NCBI GenBank assembly: GCA_015065325.1
Contig: SVQO01000010.1
Coordinates: forward strand, 1 to 64,000
Direction of reading: 5' to 3'
Origin: Oscillospiraceae bacterium
GTDB lineage: Bacteria > Bacillota > Clostridia > Oscillospirales > SIG627
DNA: 64,000 bases
Shown: positions 16,349 to 26,205 of the stretch, in pieces
How positions within the stretch are numbered: position 1 is the first letter of the stretch
Layout of the letters: each line of letters starts with the position of its first letter
Translations under genes and position numbers: made by a program
Notes under the pieces: generated by a model
Told to the model about the DNA's origin: nothing
The model's input: only the letters and a program-made list of their open reading frames with translations
Databases searched by the model: none

Positions 16349-18202
16349 CTATTCTTGATTTCTGAAATGTTGATAGATCGACTCGGCGTCCTTTTGAGAA
16401 ATTCCCGACACGGAGGCAAGCGCATTGGTCTCTGCTTCCTTGACGGCACGGAGACTCTTGAAATGTTTCATCAAGGCGGCTGCTTTCTTTTCTCCGATTC
16501 CGTTAATATCGCAAAGCACGGAACGCTTCACGCTTTTTCTTCGCTTAGCATCCATTCTTGACAGAGAAAAGCGGTGAACCTCCTCTTGGATCCCGTAGAT
16601 AAACTGAAATACTGCCGGATCGAAGGCGATGGAGATCTCCCTCTCCCCATCGGTGAGACAACGCGTTTTATGGAAGGCATCCTTCACCATTCCGAAAACG
16701 GGTATGGAAACTCCCAGTTCGGACAAGGCACGGTTCACAGCGTGCACCTGTCCTGCGGAGCCATCCACCAAAATCAGATCGGGCAAGGGAGCAAACGCCT
16801 CGTCACCGTCCAGATATCGTTTTACGCGACGGGTGATCGCTTCGTACATACAGGCGGTATCATCCGGATGCTCAAGATCAATGGAAAAGCTTTTGTAGGC
16901 TTTTTTCAGAAAGCGAGCATTTTCCACGGCAATCACGCCGGCATAGACCGAAGAGGTACCCGAATTGGAAATATCAATGCTTTCGATCCTCTGTGGAAAG
17001 ACCTCCAGCGATAACAGAGAAGCGAGAGAAACCAGAACCGCCTCGTCCCGTTCAAACATTGCTCGGCGGTGACGCGCCGCCGCCTCGGCATTTTCATTTG
17101 CCATAGTCAAAAGTGCGCGTCCCTCTCCCCGCTCGGGCAAATGGAACCTGACCTTGCTCTCCTCCGACGAAAGATTTTCACTCAAAACGGAAAGCTCCTC
17201 GCTCCACAGTTCCTTGGGAACAAGAATTTTCTTGGGCAAGAATTCCCGTCCGCGATAAAGGGAAAAGAGGAAAGAGGAAAAGCTTTCGGCAGACAAAATC
17301 TCGTCTGCTCCGAAATGATAATTGGTGCTGTCTGCAACTCTCCCCTCCCGAACGGAGAGTAGATTGATACAACCTCCAAGATCGTCGGCAAAAAAGCCGA
17401 AGACGTCTGCGTGAAAATGAAGATCCTTAACCACCTGCTTTTTTCCCGAAAGGCTGGTTAGAGCACGAATGCGGTCGCGAATGGATGCCGCTCGCTCAAA
17501 TTCCATATTTTCTGCAGCAAGGGTCATCTCCTGCTCCAAAGAGGATACGATCTTCTTGTTGTCGTTTTTGAAAAAAAGGATCACGTCCTCCAATCGACGG
17601 GCGTATTCCTCGGGGGTCACCTTACCCGTACAGACACCGATGCAACGTCCCATCTGATAATAGAGACAGGGGCGCCCCTTTCCGATCTCCTGCGGAAACT
17701 TTCTGCGGCAGGTGGGAAGCTGAAAGATCTTGTTTGCAGTATCAATGGCCACGCGGACTGCACCCGAGGAGCTGAAGGGTCCGAAGTAACGCGAGGTATC
17801 CCCTTTTTTCTCCTTGCGGTGTGCGAAGCTCAGGCGGGGATATGCATCCCCGACGGAAAGACGGACGTAAGGATAATCCTTATCATCCTTCAAGCGGATA
17901 TTAAATTTCGGTTTGTGAAGCTTGATCTTCTCGTTTTCAAGGATCAAAGCTTCCCTTTCGTCGGCAGTCACGATAGTCTGAAAATCGCGAACGGTCCGAA
18001 CCAGCTTCTCCGTTTTGGGAGGATGGCGTCCTACGTTCTGAAAATAACTCAGAACCCGATTCTTCAAGGCTCGGCTTTTACCCACGTATATGATCTCACC
18101 GCGGGAATCGAAAAACAGATAGATGCCCGGTCGGAGAGGAAGGCTTTTCGCCTTTTCCAAAAGTGTTTCAAACGAGAGCCTTTGCGGAATGTATTCCTTC
18201 AT
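16349..18202 (-). CDS. uvrC: Excinuclease ABC subunit C (UvrC)
   Basis: Dual-incision nuclease of nucleotide excision repair. The N-terminal GIY-YIG domain shows PGIYLFFDSRG and IIYVGKS. A UVR motif (ENMEFERAASIRDRI) lies near residue 215, and the RNase H-like C-domain holds DGSAGQVHA. Tandem helix-hairpin-helix motifs (NGIGEKKAAALMKHF, VSGISQKDAES) close the protein. 617 aa is standard. GGAGATATT precedes the ATG. Confidence 0.97.
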   Translation of the reverse strand: MKEYIPQRLSFETLLEKAKSLPLRPGIYLFFDSRGEIIYVGKSRALKNRVLSYFQNVGRHPPKTEKLVRTVRDFQTIVTADEREALILENEKIKLHKPKFNIRLKDDKDYPYVRLSVGDAYPRLSFAHRKEKKGDTSRYFGPFSSSGAVRVAIDTANKIFQLPTCRRKFPQEIGKGRPCLYYQMGRCIGVCTGKVTPEEYARRLEDVILFFKNDNKKIVSSLEQEMTLAAENMEFERAASIRDRIRALTSLSGKKQVVKDLHFHADVFGFFADDLGGCINLLSVREGRVADSTNYHFGADEILSAESFSSFLFSLYRGREFLPKKILVPKELWSEELSVLSENLSSEESKVRFHLPERGEGRALLTMANENAEAAARHRRAMFERDEAVLVSLASLLSLEVFPQRIESIDISNSGTSSVYAGVIAVENARFLKKAYKSFSIDLEHPDDTACMYEAITRRVKRYLDGDEAFAPLPDLILVDGSAGQVHAVNRALSELGVSIPVFGMVKDAFHKTRCLTDGEREISIAFDPAVFQFIYGIQEEVHRFSLSRMDAKRRKSVKRSVLCDINGIGEKKAAALMKHFKSLRAVKEAETNALASVSGISQKDAESIYQHFRNQE

Positions 18203-18211
18203 AATATCTCC

Positions 18212-18249
18212 AAAAAAAAGATACCGCCTGCCCCATTGAGGCAGGCGGT
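18212..18249 (-). terminator. Intrinsic terminator after ptsH
   Basis: On the minus strand a 10-bp perfect stem, ACCGCCTGCC / GGCAGGCGGT with a 7-base loop, is followed by ATCTTTTTTTT. It sits 5 bases beyond the ptsH stop and just before the uvrC ribosome site. Confidence 0.92.
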
Positions 18250-18254
18250 GACAA

Positions 18255-18518
18255 TCAATCGTTGAAGCCGGCGAGGATCAAATTGGAAAGCCCCTCCAGT
18301 GCATCCGCTTCATCAGCACCGTCCGCAATGATATTGATGCGGGTGCCCTTGGTGATGCCCAGAGAAAGAATTCCCAACAGGGATTTTGCATTGGCTCTGC
18401 GATCGCCGCATTCTACCCAAAGAGAGCTTTTATAACTGTTTGCCTTTTGAATAAAATAGGTGGCGGGTCTGGCGTGCAAACCGACGCTGTTCAGTACCGT
18501 AACTTCTTTTGAAATCAT
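18255..18518 (-). CDS. ptsH: Phosphocarrier protein HPr
   Basis: Small PTS phosphocarrier. GLHARPA carries the histidine phosphorylated by Enzyme I (about residue 15), and AKSLLGILSLG carries the serine phosphorylated by HPr kinase (about residue 46), so it can act both in sugar uptake and as a CcpA co-regulator. 87 aa is the family length. It is monocistronic, with its own promoter and terminator and no ptsI beside it. A Crh-type role is less likely because the active histidine is present. Confidence 0.94.
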   Translation of the reverse strand: MISKEVTVLNSVGLHARPATYFIQKANSYKSSLWVECGDRRANAKSLLGILSLGITKGTRINIIADGADEADALEGLSNLILAGFND

Positions 18519-18561
18519 TTTAAGCTCCTTGAAACACAGTCCTTTGGTAATATTACGCCTA

Positions 18562-18590
18562 TTATAAATGAAAATTCACAAAAAAGCAAG
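18562..18590 (-). promoter_or_regulatory. Sigma-A type promoter for ptsH
   Basis: TTGCTT, a 17-bp spacer and TATAAT on the minus strand, about 45 bases before the ATG. Confidence 0.75.
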
Positions 18591-18622
18591 CATTTTCTAA
18601 AAAATATCTAAAAAAAGTCATA

Positions 18623-19867
18623 TTATTCTTCATCGGAAAAATGACGCAGTGCCAGTATCAGTGCCTGCGTAGCGGCACGGAACCGAATCTCCTCGCGGGA
18701 GCTTTTTACATGTCCGAACAGGAAGCGGTACTCCTCCTCCTTTTTCTCGGAAGCAAGTGCAATATAGACCGTGCCAACGGGATCCTCCTTGGTTCCTCCC
18801 GAAGGACCTGCAATCCCCGTGATCCCGATTCCCAAATCACTTCCGGCAAGAGAGCGGATCCCCCTTGCCATTTCCATAGCACAGGCTTTGCTGTAAACGC
18901 CACCGTTTGCGAGTGTATCTGCAGAAACGCCCAAGATCTTCTTTTTCATCTCCTCGGAATAGGATACCACACCCAAGCCGATCACTTCGGAAGCACCGGA
19001 AACACGTGTCAGTCTTTGGGCCACCAAACCACCCGTACAGCTTTCCGCGGCAGCAAGGGTCAAGCCTCTTTCGGAAAACGCCTTGACTACTTCCTGCTCC
19101 GGAGAAGTATCACCGTTACCGTAATAGTATTCACCAAGGCGGTCCAAAATGCTCTTCTCCGTTTCACGGCAAAAGCGTTCCGCCGTCTCTGCACTTTCTC
19201 CAAAGGCGGTAACGTGTACCTCCACCTCGCCATTACCGGCGTAAGGAGCCACCGTGGGATTTTCCCGCGCCATCAGATCGCCAAGCACCTCATCCACCGC
19301 AGATTCTGAGATTCCGTAAAAATGGAGAATGCGATTGGCGAAACGCACGCCGCTTTCCGATGCAAGACGTTCCTTTACGCGATGGTTAAAAATGGCTTTC
19401 ATTTCAGAAGGAACTCCGGGAAGCAGGATCATTCCCTTCCCCTCTCTTCTGAGCCAAAGCCCGGGGGCAGTTCCCCATTCGTTTTGCAAAATCTCCGCGC
19501 CAACGGGAACCTGCGCCTGTCGGAGATTGTTCTCCTTCATGGGAATTCCTCTGCGCACAAAGTAACCCCGAATTTGCTCTGCCACTTCTTCGTTATGCAC
19601 CAAGGGCATAGAAAAAAGCTCGGCGGCAACGTCTCGGGTAATATCGTCCCGCGTGGGACCCAGACCTCCCGAAACGATCACAAGGTCGGAACGGGAAAGT
19701 GCCAGTGAAAGCTGCTCTCGCATTCTTGCAGGGTTATCGCCGCAGGTCTGTCGGTGATATACACAAATCCCCAGTTCTCGCAAAGCACGGGAAAGAAAGC
19801 TTGCGTTGGTGTCGGTCACGTCCCCGAGCAGAAGCTCGGTACCGACGGAAACGATCTCGCAGATCAT
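18623..19867 (-). CDS. cinA: CinA family nicotinamide-nucleotide amidohydrolase
   Basis: Two-domain protein: an N-terminal MoaB-like (COG1058) domain with GTELLLGDVTDTN and VSGGLGPTRDD, and a C-terminal PncC-type NMN deamidase domain with AAAESCTGGLVAQRLT and GIAGPSGGT. It probably recycles NMN to nicotinate mononucleotide; the ADP-ribose pyrophosphatase activity of the first domain is known for other CinA proteins. The start at 19867 (MICEIVSVGTELL) is preferred to the track start because GGAGGGA lies just upstream. Confidence 0.93.
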   Translation of the reverse strand: MICEIVSVGTELLLGDVTDTNASFLSRALRELGICVYHRQTCGDNPARMREQLSLALSRSDLVIVSGGLGPTRDDITRDVAAELFSMPLVHNEEVAEQIRGYFVRRGIPMKENNLRQAQVPVGAEILQNEWGTAPGLWLRREGKGMILLPGVPSEMKAIFNHRVKERLASESGVRFANRILHFYGISESAVDEVLGDLMARENPTVAPYAGNGEVEVHVTAFGESAETAERFCRETEKSILDRLGEYYYGNGDTSPEQEVVKAFSERGLTLAAAESCTGGLVAQRLTRVSGASEVIGLGVVSYSEEMKKKILGVSADTLANGGVYSKACAMEMARGIRSLAGSDLGIGITGIAGPSGGTKEDPVGTVYIALASEKKEEEYRFLFGHVKSSREEIRFRAATQALILALRHFSDEE

Positions 19868-19885
19868 AAGTCCCTCCAAAGAGTC

Positions 19886-19914
19886 AAAAAGCCTTGGGAG
19901 ACCCAAGGCTTTTG
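19886..19914 (-). terminator. Intrinsic terminator after cysS
   Basis: A 12-bp stem, AAAAGCCTTGGG / CCCAAGGCTTTT with a 3-base loop, on the minus strand 11 bases beyond the cysS stop. The T-tract is TTTTTG. Confidence 0.85.
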
Positions 19915-19924
19915 AAAATTCAAG

Positions 19925-21325
19925 TTATGCTCGGTGCCACTTTGCACCGGCAGGGGTATCCTCAATGACGATTCCGTTTTCACCCAGAAGGGCGCGGATC
20001 TCGTCGGCGCGGGCATAATTCTTTTCCTTCTTGGCAGCGGCACGCTCTGCAAGAAGCGCTTCGATCTTTTCATCGTCGAAGCCGTTTTCCACCTTCTCCT
20101 CGGGCTTCAGGAAGCCAAGCAAACCGCAGATCTCCTCATAAAATGCAAGGATCTGCTCCAAGCCGCCGCGACTGCGCTCGGCGTTGACGAAGATATTAAT
20201 ATCCTTCACCGCTTCGAACAGAGTTGCAAGACCGTCGGCGGTATTGAAATCATCCTCCATTACGGCAATGAATTCCTCCCGTCTGGAATCCAGTTTCTGA
20301 ATGAATTCCGTTTCCTCCGGGGTGATCTCGCCCTGCGCGTTTTTCAGCAGGAAGCGAAGATTTTCTTCGCAATTATAGAGACGCTGAACGGAGCTCTGCG
20401 CCTGCGCAAGAATTTCGGCGGAGAAGTTTACGGGGCTCTTGTAGTGAGCGGAAAGAATAAAGTAACGGATCGCGGCGTAACCGTACTTTTCGGCAGCGTC
20501 ACGCACGGTAAAGAAGTTCCCCAAAGACTTACTCATCTTCTTATTATCTACGTTGATAAAGCCGTTATGCACCCAGAATCGGCAGAAAGGAACACCGAAG
20601 GCTCCCTCAGACTGAGCGATCTCATTTTCGTGATGGGGGAAGGTCAGATCCACGCCGCCGCAATGAATATCAATCGTCTTTCCGAGATACTTATCCACCA
20701 TAGCGGAGCACTCGATATGCCAACCGGGTCTTCCGTTGCCCCAGGGAGATTCCCAGAAGGGCTCGCCTGGCTTGGATGCCTTCCACAAGGCAAAGTCCAG
20801 CGGATCGCGCTTAATATCGGAAACGTCGATTCTTGCACCGCTTTCCAGATCGTCAACGTTCTTGCCGGAAAGCTTTCCGTAGTCCTTGAAGGAACGGGCG
20901 GAGTAGTAAACGTCGCCCTGAGACTCGTAGGCGTGTCCCTTTTCGATCAGGGTTTCGATGATCTTAATGATGGAGTCGATATTTTCAGTTGCGCGGGGAT
21001 GAATGGTAGCAGGCAGAACGCCAAGCCCCTCGGCATCCTTAAAATACTCGGCGATATAGCGGTCGGCAACCTCTTTTACCGTGGTATTTTCTTCATTGGC
21101 GCGGCGGATCATCTTATCGTCGATATCGGTAAAGTTCTGAACGAAATCCACCTTGTTACCGCGATATTCCAAAAATCTGCGGAGCAGATCAAAGGTCACG
21201 AAGCATCTTGCATTGCCCACGTGAAAATAATTATAAACCGTGGGGCCGCAAGCGTACATTCTGACGTAATTATCCTTTTGTCCAAGTTCTTCTTTTTTAC
21301 CGGACAGATCGTTAAAAAGTTTCAT
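19925..21325 (-). CDS. cysS: Cysteinyl-tRNA synthetase
   Basis: Class I aminoacyl-tRNA synthetase. The HIGH-like motif appears in PTVYNYFHVGNARCF, zinc ligands in MYACGP and WHIECSAM, and the KMSKS loop in NKKMSKSLGNFF. 466 aa is normal. AAGGAGA precedes the ATG. It follows pgsA by 17 bases and is ended by a strong terminator. Confidence 0.98.
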   Translation of the reverse strand: MKLFNDLSGKKEELGQKDNYVRMYACGPTVYNYFHVGNARCFVTFDLLRRFLEYRGNKVDFVQNFTDIDDKMIRRANEENTTVKEVADRYIAEYFKDAEGLGVLPATIHPRATENIDSIIKIIETLIEKGHAYESQGDVYYSARSFKDYGKLSGKNVDDLESGARIDVSDIKRDPLDFALWKASKPGEPFWESPWGNGRPGWHIECSAMVDKYLGKTIDIHCGGVDLTFPHHENEIAQSEGAFGVPFCRFWVHNGFINVDNKKMSKSLGNFFTVRDAAEKYGYAAIRYFILSAHYKSPVNFSAEILAQAQSSVQRLYNCEENLRFLLKNAQGEITPEETEFIQKLDSRREEFIAVMEDDFNTADGLATLFEAVKDINIFVNAERSRGGLEQILAFYEEICGLLGFLKPEEKVENGFDDEKIEALLAERAAAKKEKNYARADEIRALLGENGIVIEDTPAGAKWHRA

Positions 21326-21342
21326 GCTTTCTCCTTGAGAAT

Positions 21343-21951
21343 TTATTTATTGGGGTCAAGATACTTCCAGTAGCTCTTGATATAATCAGCACCGGAAAAG
21401 ATGGTGAGCACGGTCATAACCACGGTCATCACCCAGGTCAGGAAGGGGGTCTGCCAAGGCAGATAGGTCAGAGCAATGGGCTCCAGCATCACAACGACCG
21501 CCCAGATACACTGGGAAAAGGTCTTTGCCTTGCCGTACCAGCTGGCGGCAATGACTACGGGGGTGGGGCTGGACATCACCACGAGACGGAGAGACGTAAC
21601 GGCAAGCTCTCGGAAGATGACCACGGCACCGCTGACCACCAGAGCGATATGCAAGGCACCGGTGGGATGATACATCGGAGAGGAAACGAAAACCAAGATT
21701 GCGGAGAAAACCAAAAATTTATCCGCCAAGGGGTCCATAAACTTTCCGAAGTCGGTGATCAGATTGTATTTTCTTGCAATTTTTCCATCTGCGAAATCCG
21801 TTACCGCGGCGGCACCGAAGATCACTGCGGAAAGAAGGCGGGAAAGATTCGCTCCCCACGGACCGGGAAAGGTAAAGAGACCGAAAAATATAAACAGGGG
21901 AACCATCAAAATTCTGATAATGGTAAGCTTATTGGGAAGATTCATTTTCAT
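21343..21951 (-). CDS. pgsA: CDP-diacylglycerol--glycerol-3-phosphate phosphatidyltransferase
   Basis: Integral membrane CDP-alcohol phosphatidyltransferase that makes phosphatidylglycerol phosphate. The catalytic motif D-x2-D-G-x2-A-R-x8-G-x3-D-x3-D is visible across TDFADGKIARKYNLITDFGK and MDPLADK. It has about five hydrophobic helices and the expected length of 202 aa. It overlaps the rimO stop by 4 bases. rimO-pgsA pairs are common in Firmicutes. Confidence 0.96.
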   Translation of the reverse strand: MKMNLPNKLTIIRILMVPLFIFFGLFTFPGPWGANLSRLLSAVIFGAAAVTDFADGKIARKYNLITDFGKFMDPLADKFLVFSAILVFVSSPMYHPTGALHIALVVSGAVVIFRELAVTSLRLVVMSSPTPVVIAASWYGKAKTFSQCIWAVVVMLEPIALTYLPWQTPFLTWVMTVVMTVLTIFSGADYIKSYWKYLDPNK

Positions 21952-23285
21952 TTTTTTATCTCCTCTTTTCCTATCAAATCATAGTCTATCGCTTCTTCAA
22001 TTTTCACGTTGAGAAACGTGCCTACGGGGATCTCCTTCTTATTGGAGGAGAAATATACTGCTCCGTCGATCTCGGGAGCGTGAAACTGCGTTCTTCCGAA
22101 ATATTTGCGGATCCCGGGATCGTAACCCTCGCAGATCACCTCAACCGTTTTCCCTACGAAGCTTTCGTTATAACTCTCGGCAATGGGAAGCTGGGTCTGC
22201 ATAATGGAAGCAAGCCGTCCCTCGCGGGTCTTTTTTGTGGTACGGTTTTCCATCGTATAAGCCGCAGTCCCTTCCTCGCGGGAGTAGATGAAGGCACCCA
22301 AACGCTGGAAGCGAGTCTCTTTCACGAAATTGGAAAGGAGGGAAAAATCCTTGTCCTTTTCACCGGGAAAGCCCACCATAACGGTGGTTCGGATGGCAAT
22401 TTCAGGCATATATCTGCGAAGAAGATCGATGGCTCCGTAGATCGCCTCACTGCCGCCGTGACGGTTCATCTTCTGCAGAACTTCGTCTGAAATATGCTGA
22501 ATGGGCAGATCGATATATTTGCAAATATTATCGTGCTTTGCCATAACCTTGCAAAGCTCCTCGGTCACCTTATCGGGATAGCAATACATCAGTCTGATCC
22601 AGCGGAAGCCAAGCTCGGGAGCGGCAAGCTTTTCCAAAAGCTCGGGGAGAGCGAGTCTGCCGTACAGATCCATGCCGTACATCGTGGTATCCTGCGCTAC
22701 GACAACGATCTCACGGATTCCCATATCGGACAGAGTCCTTGCTTCTTCCACAATATTTTCCATCGTGCGGGAGCGGAGCGGTCCGCGGATCCCGGGGATA
22801 GCACAATACGCACAGCGGTTGTCGCACCCCTCGGAAATGCGCAGATACGCGAAGCTGTCGTGGGTCACCACGCGGTCCCCCTCCATCTCGAGCAGGGATG
22901 CGTCGGAGTGGCGGAAGTACTTCTCCCCTGCCAGAACCTTTTCAATTGCCTGACAGATATGCACTTCGTCCCCCAAGGACAAGGCGGCATCCACCTCGGG
23001 AATTTCATTCTGAATCTCTTCAAAATAACGCTGGGCAAGACAGCCCGTTACAATGATGCCGCGCAAGGATCGGTTTTCCTTAAGCCAGGTAAGATCGAGG
23101 ATATTCTCGATTGCCTCCTCCTTGGCACTCTGAATAAATGCGCAGGTGTTGACGATGACGACGTCGGCATCGATATCCTCGGGTACGATGGTATATCCCG
23201 CCTTCGCCACTCTTGCCAGCATCATTTCACAATCCACCTCGTTCTTGGGACAACCAAGAGAGATAAATCCAATTTTTGCTTGCAT
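21948..23285 (-). CDS. rimO: Ribosomal protein S12 methylthiotransferase RimO
   Basis: Radical SAM enzyme that adds a methylthio group to an aspartate of ribosomal protein S12. The N-terminal UPF0004 domain starts GFISLGCPKNEVD; the SAM cluster is EGCDNRCAYCAIPGIRG (C-x3-C-x2-C); a TRAM domain forms the C-terminus. The start MQAKIGFISLGC at 23285 is chosen over the track start 10 codons upstream because it fits the family and has AAAGGAT before it. RimO rather than MiaB is indicated by the SLGCPKN opening. Confidence 0.94.
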   Translation of the reverse strand: MQAKIGFISLGCPKNEVDCEMMLARVAKAGYTIVPEDIDADVVIVNTCAFIQSAKEEAIENILDLTWLKENRSLRGIIVTGCLAQRYFEEIQNEIPEVDAALSLGDEVHICQAIEKVLAGEKYFRHSDASLLEMEGDRVVTHDSFAYLRISEGCDNRCAYCAIPGIRGPLRSRTMENIVEEARTLSDMGIREIVVVAQDTTMYGMDLYGRLALPELLEKLAAPELGFRWIRLMYCYPDKVTEELCKVMAKHDNICKYIDLPIQHISDEVLQKMNRHGGSEAIYGAIDLLRRYMPEIAIRTTVMVGFPGEKDKDFSLLSNFVKETRFQRLGAFIYSREEGTAAYTMENRTTKKTREGRLASIMQTQLPIAESYNESFVGKTVEVICEGYDPGIRKYFGRTQFHAPEIDGAVYFSSNKKEIPVGTFLNVKIEEAIDYDLIGKEEIKK

Positions 23286-23295
23286 AAAAATCCTT

Positions 23296-23784
23296 TCAGT
23301 CCGAGAAATCGTCATCTCGGGAGAAATTGTTTACCGCCGCGACGGCGGTAGAATAATCGTAGCCATACCGAACCAGGGCATCCTGCAGTTTTTTTCTGCC
23401 TGCAGGGGTTTTGGAAAGAGTCTCCGCACCGTTTCTCTCTTTCAGAAACTTCAACGCTCTTGCAGAGTAATCAACGCCTCTGGAAAGGGCAGCTTCCACG
23501 TAGGAGGGGGAAAAACGGCGGCGGACCAGCTCCTGACGGATCCGTCGGGGGCCGTAGCACTTCGCGTCCAGATGGCGAACGAGAAGCTTCAGGTACCGTT
23601 TATCATCCAAAAAGCCCTCCTGCACCAAAAGACAAACCGTCCTCTCTGCAACCTCCGCAGAGAAGAACACCTTTCGGCGGCAATCGGTCAGATACGCCTG
23701 CATCTCGCCGCAGGTCAGATCACCGATGGCGAGACGGTTCAGTGCACGCTTTACACTTTCCGAAAGATCCTTGGGGATCTCCAT
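23296..23784 (-). CDS. recX: Regulatory protein RecX
   Basis: RecX modulates RecA filaments. The protein is 162 aa, rich in helical repeats, with KRALNRLAIGDLTCGEMQAYL, GFLDDKRYLKLLVRHL and YGPRRIRQELVRR, which are typical of the three-helix RecX repeats. It is separated from recA by the prs gene, and its start shares a base with the prs stop (TGATG). Confidence 0.9.
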   Translation of the reverse strand: MEIPKDLSESVKRALNRLAIGDLTCGEMQAYLTDCRRKVFFSAEVAERTVCLLVQEGFLDDKRYLKLLVRHLDAKCYGPRRIRQELVRRRFSPSYVEAALSRGVDYSARALKFLKERNGAETLSKTPAGRKKLQDALVRYGYDYSTAVAAVNNFSRDDDFSD

Positions 23785-24950
23785 CAGCGAAGCCCGCGCT
23801 TCTTCAAAAGAGCATTGATCTTTTCGTGGGGATCCAAAAGGGCCGCTACGGAAAGATTGTGGTTCAGCGCCGCAATAATATATGCCAGATATTTGGATAC
23901 GTCAACCTCGTGGAACCAAGGCTTTTCACGGGTCTCCTTGCTGATAAAGGTCAGGTTGGTTCCGAAAATGCCGTCCAAAATGCCGTCCTTGTACGCTTTG
24001 TCGAGCTTTTCATAGCCTGCGGTAAAGATGGCGTAGGTGGCGTAAACGAATACGCGATTTGCCTTTCTCTGCTTCATTTCATAGGCGATATCCAGAACGG
24101 AGTCGCCGGAGGCGATGATATCGTCGGCAATGAATACGTCCTTTCCCTCCATGGATTCGCCCAAATACTCATGTGCAACGATGGGATTTCTTCCCTCTAC
24201 CACGCGAGAGTAGTCTCTGCGCTTGTAGAACATACCCATATTAACACCCAATACGGAGGCATAGTACATATTGCGGTTGATAGCACCCTCGTCGGGGCTG
24301 ACGACCATAAAGTTTTCCTTACAGGGCATCAGATCGGGATAATCGCGGAACAAAGCCTTGATCACCTGATAGTAAGGCATAAAGTTATCAAATCCCATCA
24401 GCGGCACCGCATTCTGCACTCTGGGGTCGTGGGCGTCAAAGGTAACCAGATTCTGTACGTTCATCGACTGCATCTCCTGAAGTGCGTAAGCGCAGTCCAG
24501 AGACTCGCGGTAGCTTCTTCTGTGCTGTCTGCCGCCGTAGAGCATGGGCATAATCACGTTGAGTCTGTTTGCACGGCCGCTGGCAGCCTGAATGATACGC
24601 TTCAGATCCTGATAGTGGTCGTCGGAGCTCATACGGTTCTCTTGACCGAACATCTTATAACGAACGTTGTAATTTCCGACGTCAACCATTACAAACAGGT
24701 CATCGCCTCGAACGGAATCGTAAATAATTCCTTTTGCTTCACCGGAGGTGAAACGGGGGCATTCTGCGGGAAGCAGGAAGGTGTCGTAATTGTCCCAGCC
24801 TGCGTTCTTCGCCCACGCGACCAAATAATAGTCGACTTTTTTTGCAAGCTCGCTGGCCCCCTCCAGGGTGATGATCTTCAAAGGCGCTACGCGGTCCTGC
24901 TCACTGAAAACGTCTTCTGCGGTAATTTTCTGCCCGGGCATTGTAATCAT
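23784..24950 (-). CDS. prs: Ribose-phosphate pyrophosphokinase (long, divergent form)
   Basis: Predicted to make PRPP from ribose 5-phosphate and ATP. The PRPP/ribose-phosphate loop VFIADDIIASGDSVLD and the upstream NLVTFDAHDPRVQNAV segment (the catalytic D-x-H region of PRPP synthetases) are clear, and the histidine-containing flexible loop may be YGGRQHRRSYRES. At 388 aa it is about 70 residues longer than classical Prs, with an extended C-terminal half. Its place between recA and recX is unusual for prs. A different phosphoribosyl enzyme is possible but less likely. Confidence 0.82.
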   Translation of the reverse strand: MITMPGQKITAEDVFSEQDRVAPLKIITLEGASELAKKVDYYLVAWAKNAGWDNYDTFLLPAECPRFTSGEAKGIIYDSVRGDDLFVMVDVGNYNVRYKMFGQENRMSSDDHYQDLKRIIQAASGRANRLNVIMPMLYGGRQHRRSYRESLDCAYALQEMQSMNVQNLVTFDAHDPRVQNAVPLMGFDNFMPYYQVIKALFRDYPDLMPCKENFMVVSPDEGAINRNMYYASVLGVNMGMFYKRRDYSRVVEGRNPIVAHEYLGESMEGKDVFIADDIIASGDSVLDIAYEMKQRKANRVFVYATYAIFTAGYEKLDKAYKDGILDGIFGTNLTFISKETREKPWFHEVDVSKYLAYIIAALNHNLSVAALLDPHEKINALLKKRGLR

Positions 24951-25011
24951 AAAAATTCTCCGTCCTTCTCTTTCATTTGCTATGCGTCAATTTGTCTTTC
25001 GGGATGATGCT

Positions 25012-26133
25012 TTATTCCAAATCGCCGAGTCCAAGCTCGTCATCGTCCTCCTCGTCGGAATCAAAGAGAGACTCACCGGAAACCTTTTCTTCCAAGCCCT
25101 CCTTGGACATAGCGATCGCCTTTTCGGCAATTTTCTCGGCAAGCTCGGGATGATCCTTCAGGAACAGGCGTACGTTCTCCTTCCCCTGAGCAAGCCGCTC
25201 ACCGTTGTAGGAGAACCAGCTTCCGCTCTTTTGAATGATATCGAATTTCAGTGCGATCTCAATGATCTCACTTTCGCGGGAAATCCCCTGACCGTAAAGA
25301 ATGTCGAACTCTGCTACGCGGAAAGGAGGCGCAACCTTATTTTTGGCGATCTTGCACTTGATGTGGTTACCCACCACGTCACCCTTTTCCTTCAGCTGCT
25401 CACCGCGACGAACGTCGATACGGACGGAGGAGTAAAAGCGAAGGGCTCGGCCGCCGGTGGTAACCTCGGGATTGCCGTACATAACGCCGACCTTTTCACG
25501 AAGCTGGTTGATGAAGATGAAAGCGCACTGACTCTTGGCAATGGCACCTGCGATCTTTCTCAGTGCCTGGCTCATCAGTCTTGCCTGTACGCCTACGGAG
25601 GACTGCCCCATTTCCCCTTCGATCTCGCTGCGGGGAACCAGTGCTGCAACCGAGTCGATTACGATTACGTCGATGGCGTCGGTACGAACCAGCGCTTCTG
25701 CGATCTCCAACGCCTGCTCGCCACTGTCGGGCTGGGACACCAGAAGGTTGTCGATATCCACACCTAACGCTTTGGCGTAAACGGGATCAAGGGCATGCTC
25801 TGCGTCAATAAACGCGGCGGCACCGCCTGCCTTCTGTGCAGATGCAATGACTTGCAGGGCAACGGTGGTTTTACCGGAGGACTCGGGTCCGTAGATCTCG
25901 ATAATTCTTCCCCGGGGTACACCGCCGATTCCAAGGGCAAGGTCCAAGGAAAGAGAGCCCGTGGAAATGGCACTGACGTTCATAACGGAATTCTCACCCA
26001 ATTTCATAATAGAGCCTTTTCCGTATTTTTTCTCGATCTGCCCCATGGCAGTCTGAATGGCTTTCAGTTTGCCTTCTTTGGTGTCGGCATCTTTTTCGGT
26101 TTTGGCTTTTGTTGTCTTTTCGGTTTTTGGCAT
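25012..26133 (-). CDS. recA: Recombinase RecA
   Basis: Strand-exchange ATPase central to recombination and the SOS response. Walker A is GPESSGKTT, Walker [13 protein letters not shown], and the L2 region includes [17 protein letters not shown]. The C-terminal tail is acidic ([16 protein letters not shown]), as usual. The ATG at 26133 (MPKTEK) is chosen; GGAGG lies eight bases before it, inside the track's longer start. A promoter is present, but I see no CGAAC-N4-GTTCG type SOS box next to it. Confidence 0.98.
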   Translation of the reverse strand: MPKTEKTTKAKTEKDADTKEGKLKAIQTAMGQIEKKYGKGSIMKLGENSVMNVSAISTGSLSLDLALGIGGVPRGRIIEIYGPESSGKTTVALQVIASAQKAGGAAAFIDAEHALDPVYAKALGVDIDNLLVSQPDSGEQALEIAEALVRTDAIDVIVIDSVAALVPRSEIEGEMGQSSVGVQARLMSQALRKIAGAIAKSQCAFIFINQLREKVGVMYGNPEVTTGGRALRFYSSVRIDVRRGEQLKEKGDVVGNHIKCKIAKNKVAPPFRVAEFDILYGQGISRESEIIEIALKFDIIQKSGSWFSYNGERLAQGKENVRLFLKDHPELAEKIAEKAIAMSKEGLEEKVSGESLFDSDEEDDDELGLGDLE

Positions 26134-26175
26134 GACAAAATCCTCCACGTTAATTTACAAATACAATTACAACAT

Positions 26176-26205
26176 ATTATAGCATAAGCCCCATCTTTTT
26201 TGCAA
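26176..26205 (-). promoter_or_regulatory. Sigma-A type promoter for recA
   Basis: TTGCAA, an 18-bp spacer and TATAAT on the minus strand, about 45 bases before the recA ATG. The spacer contains one arm of the inverted repeat listed separately. Confidence 0.65.
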
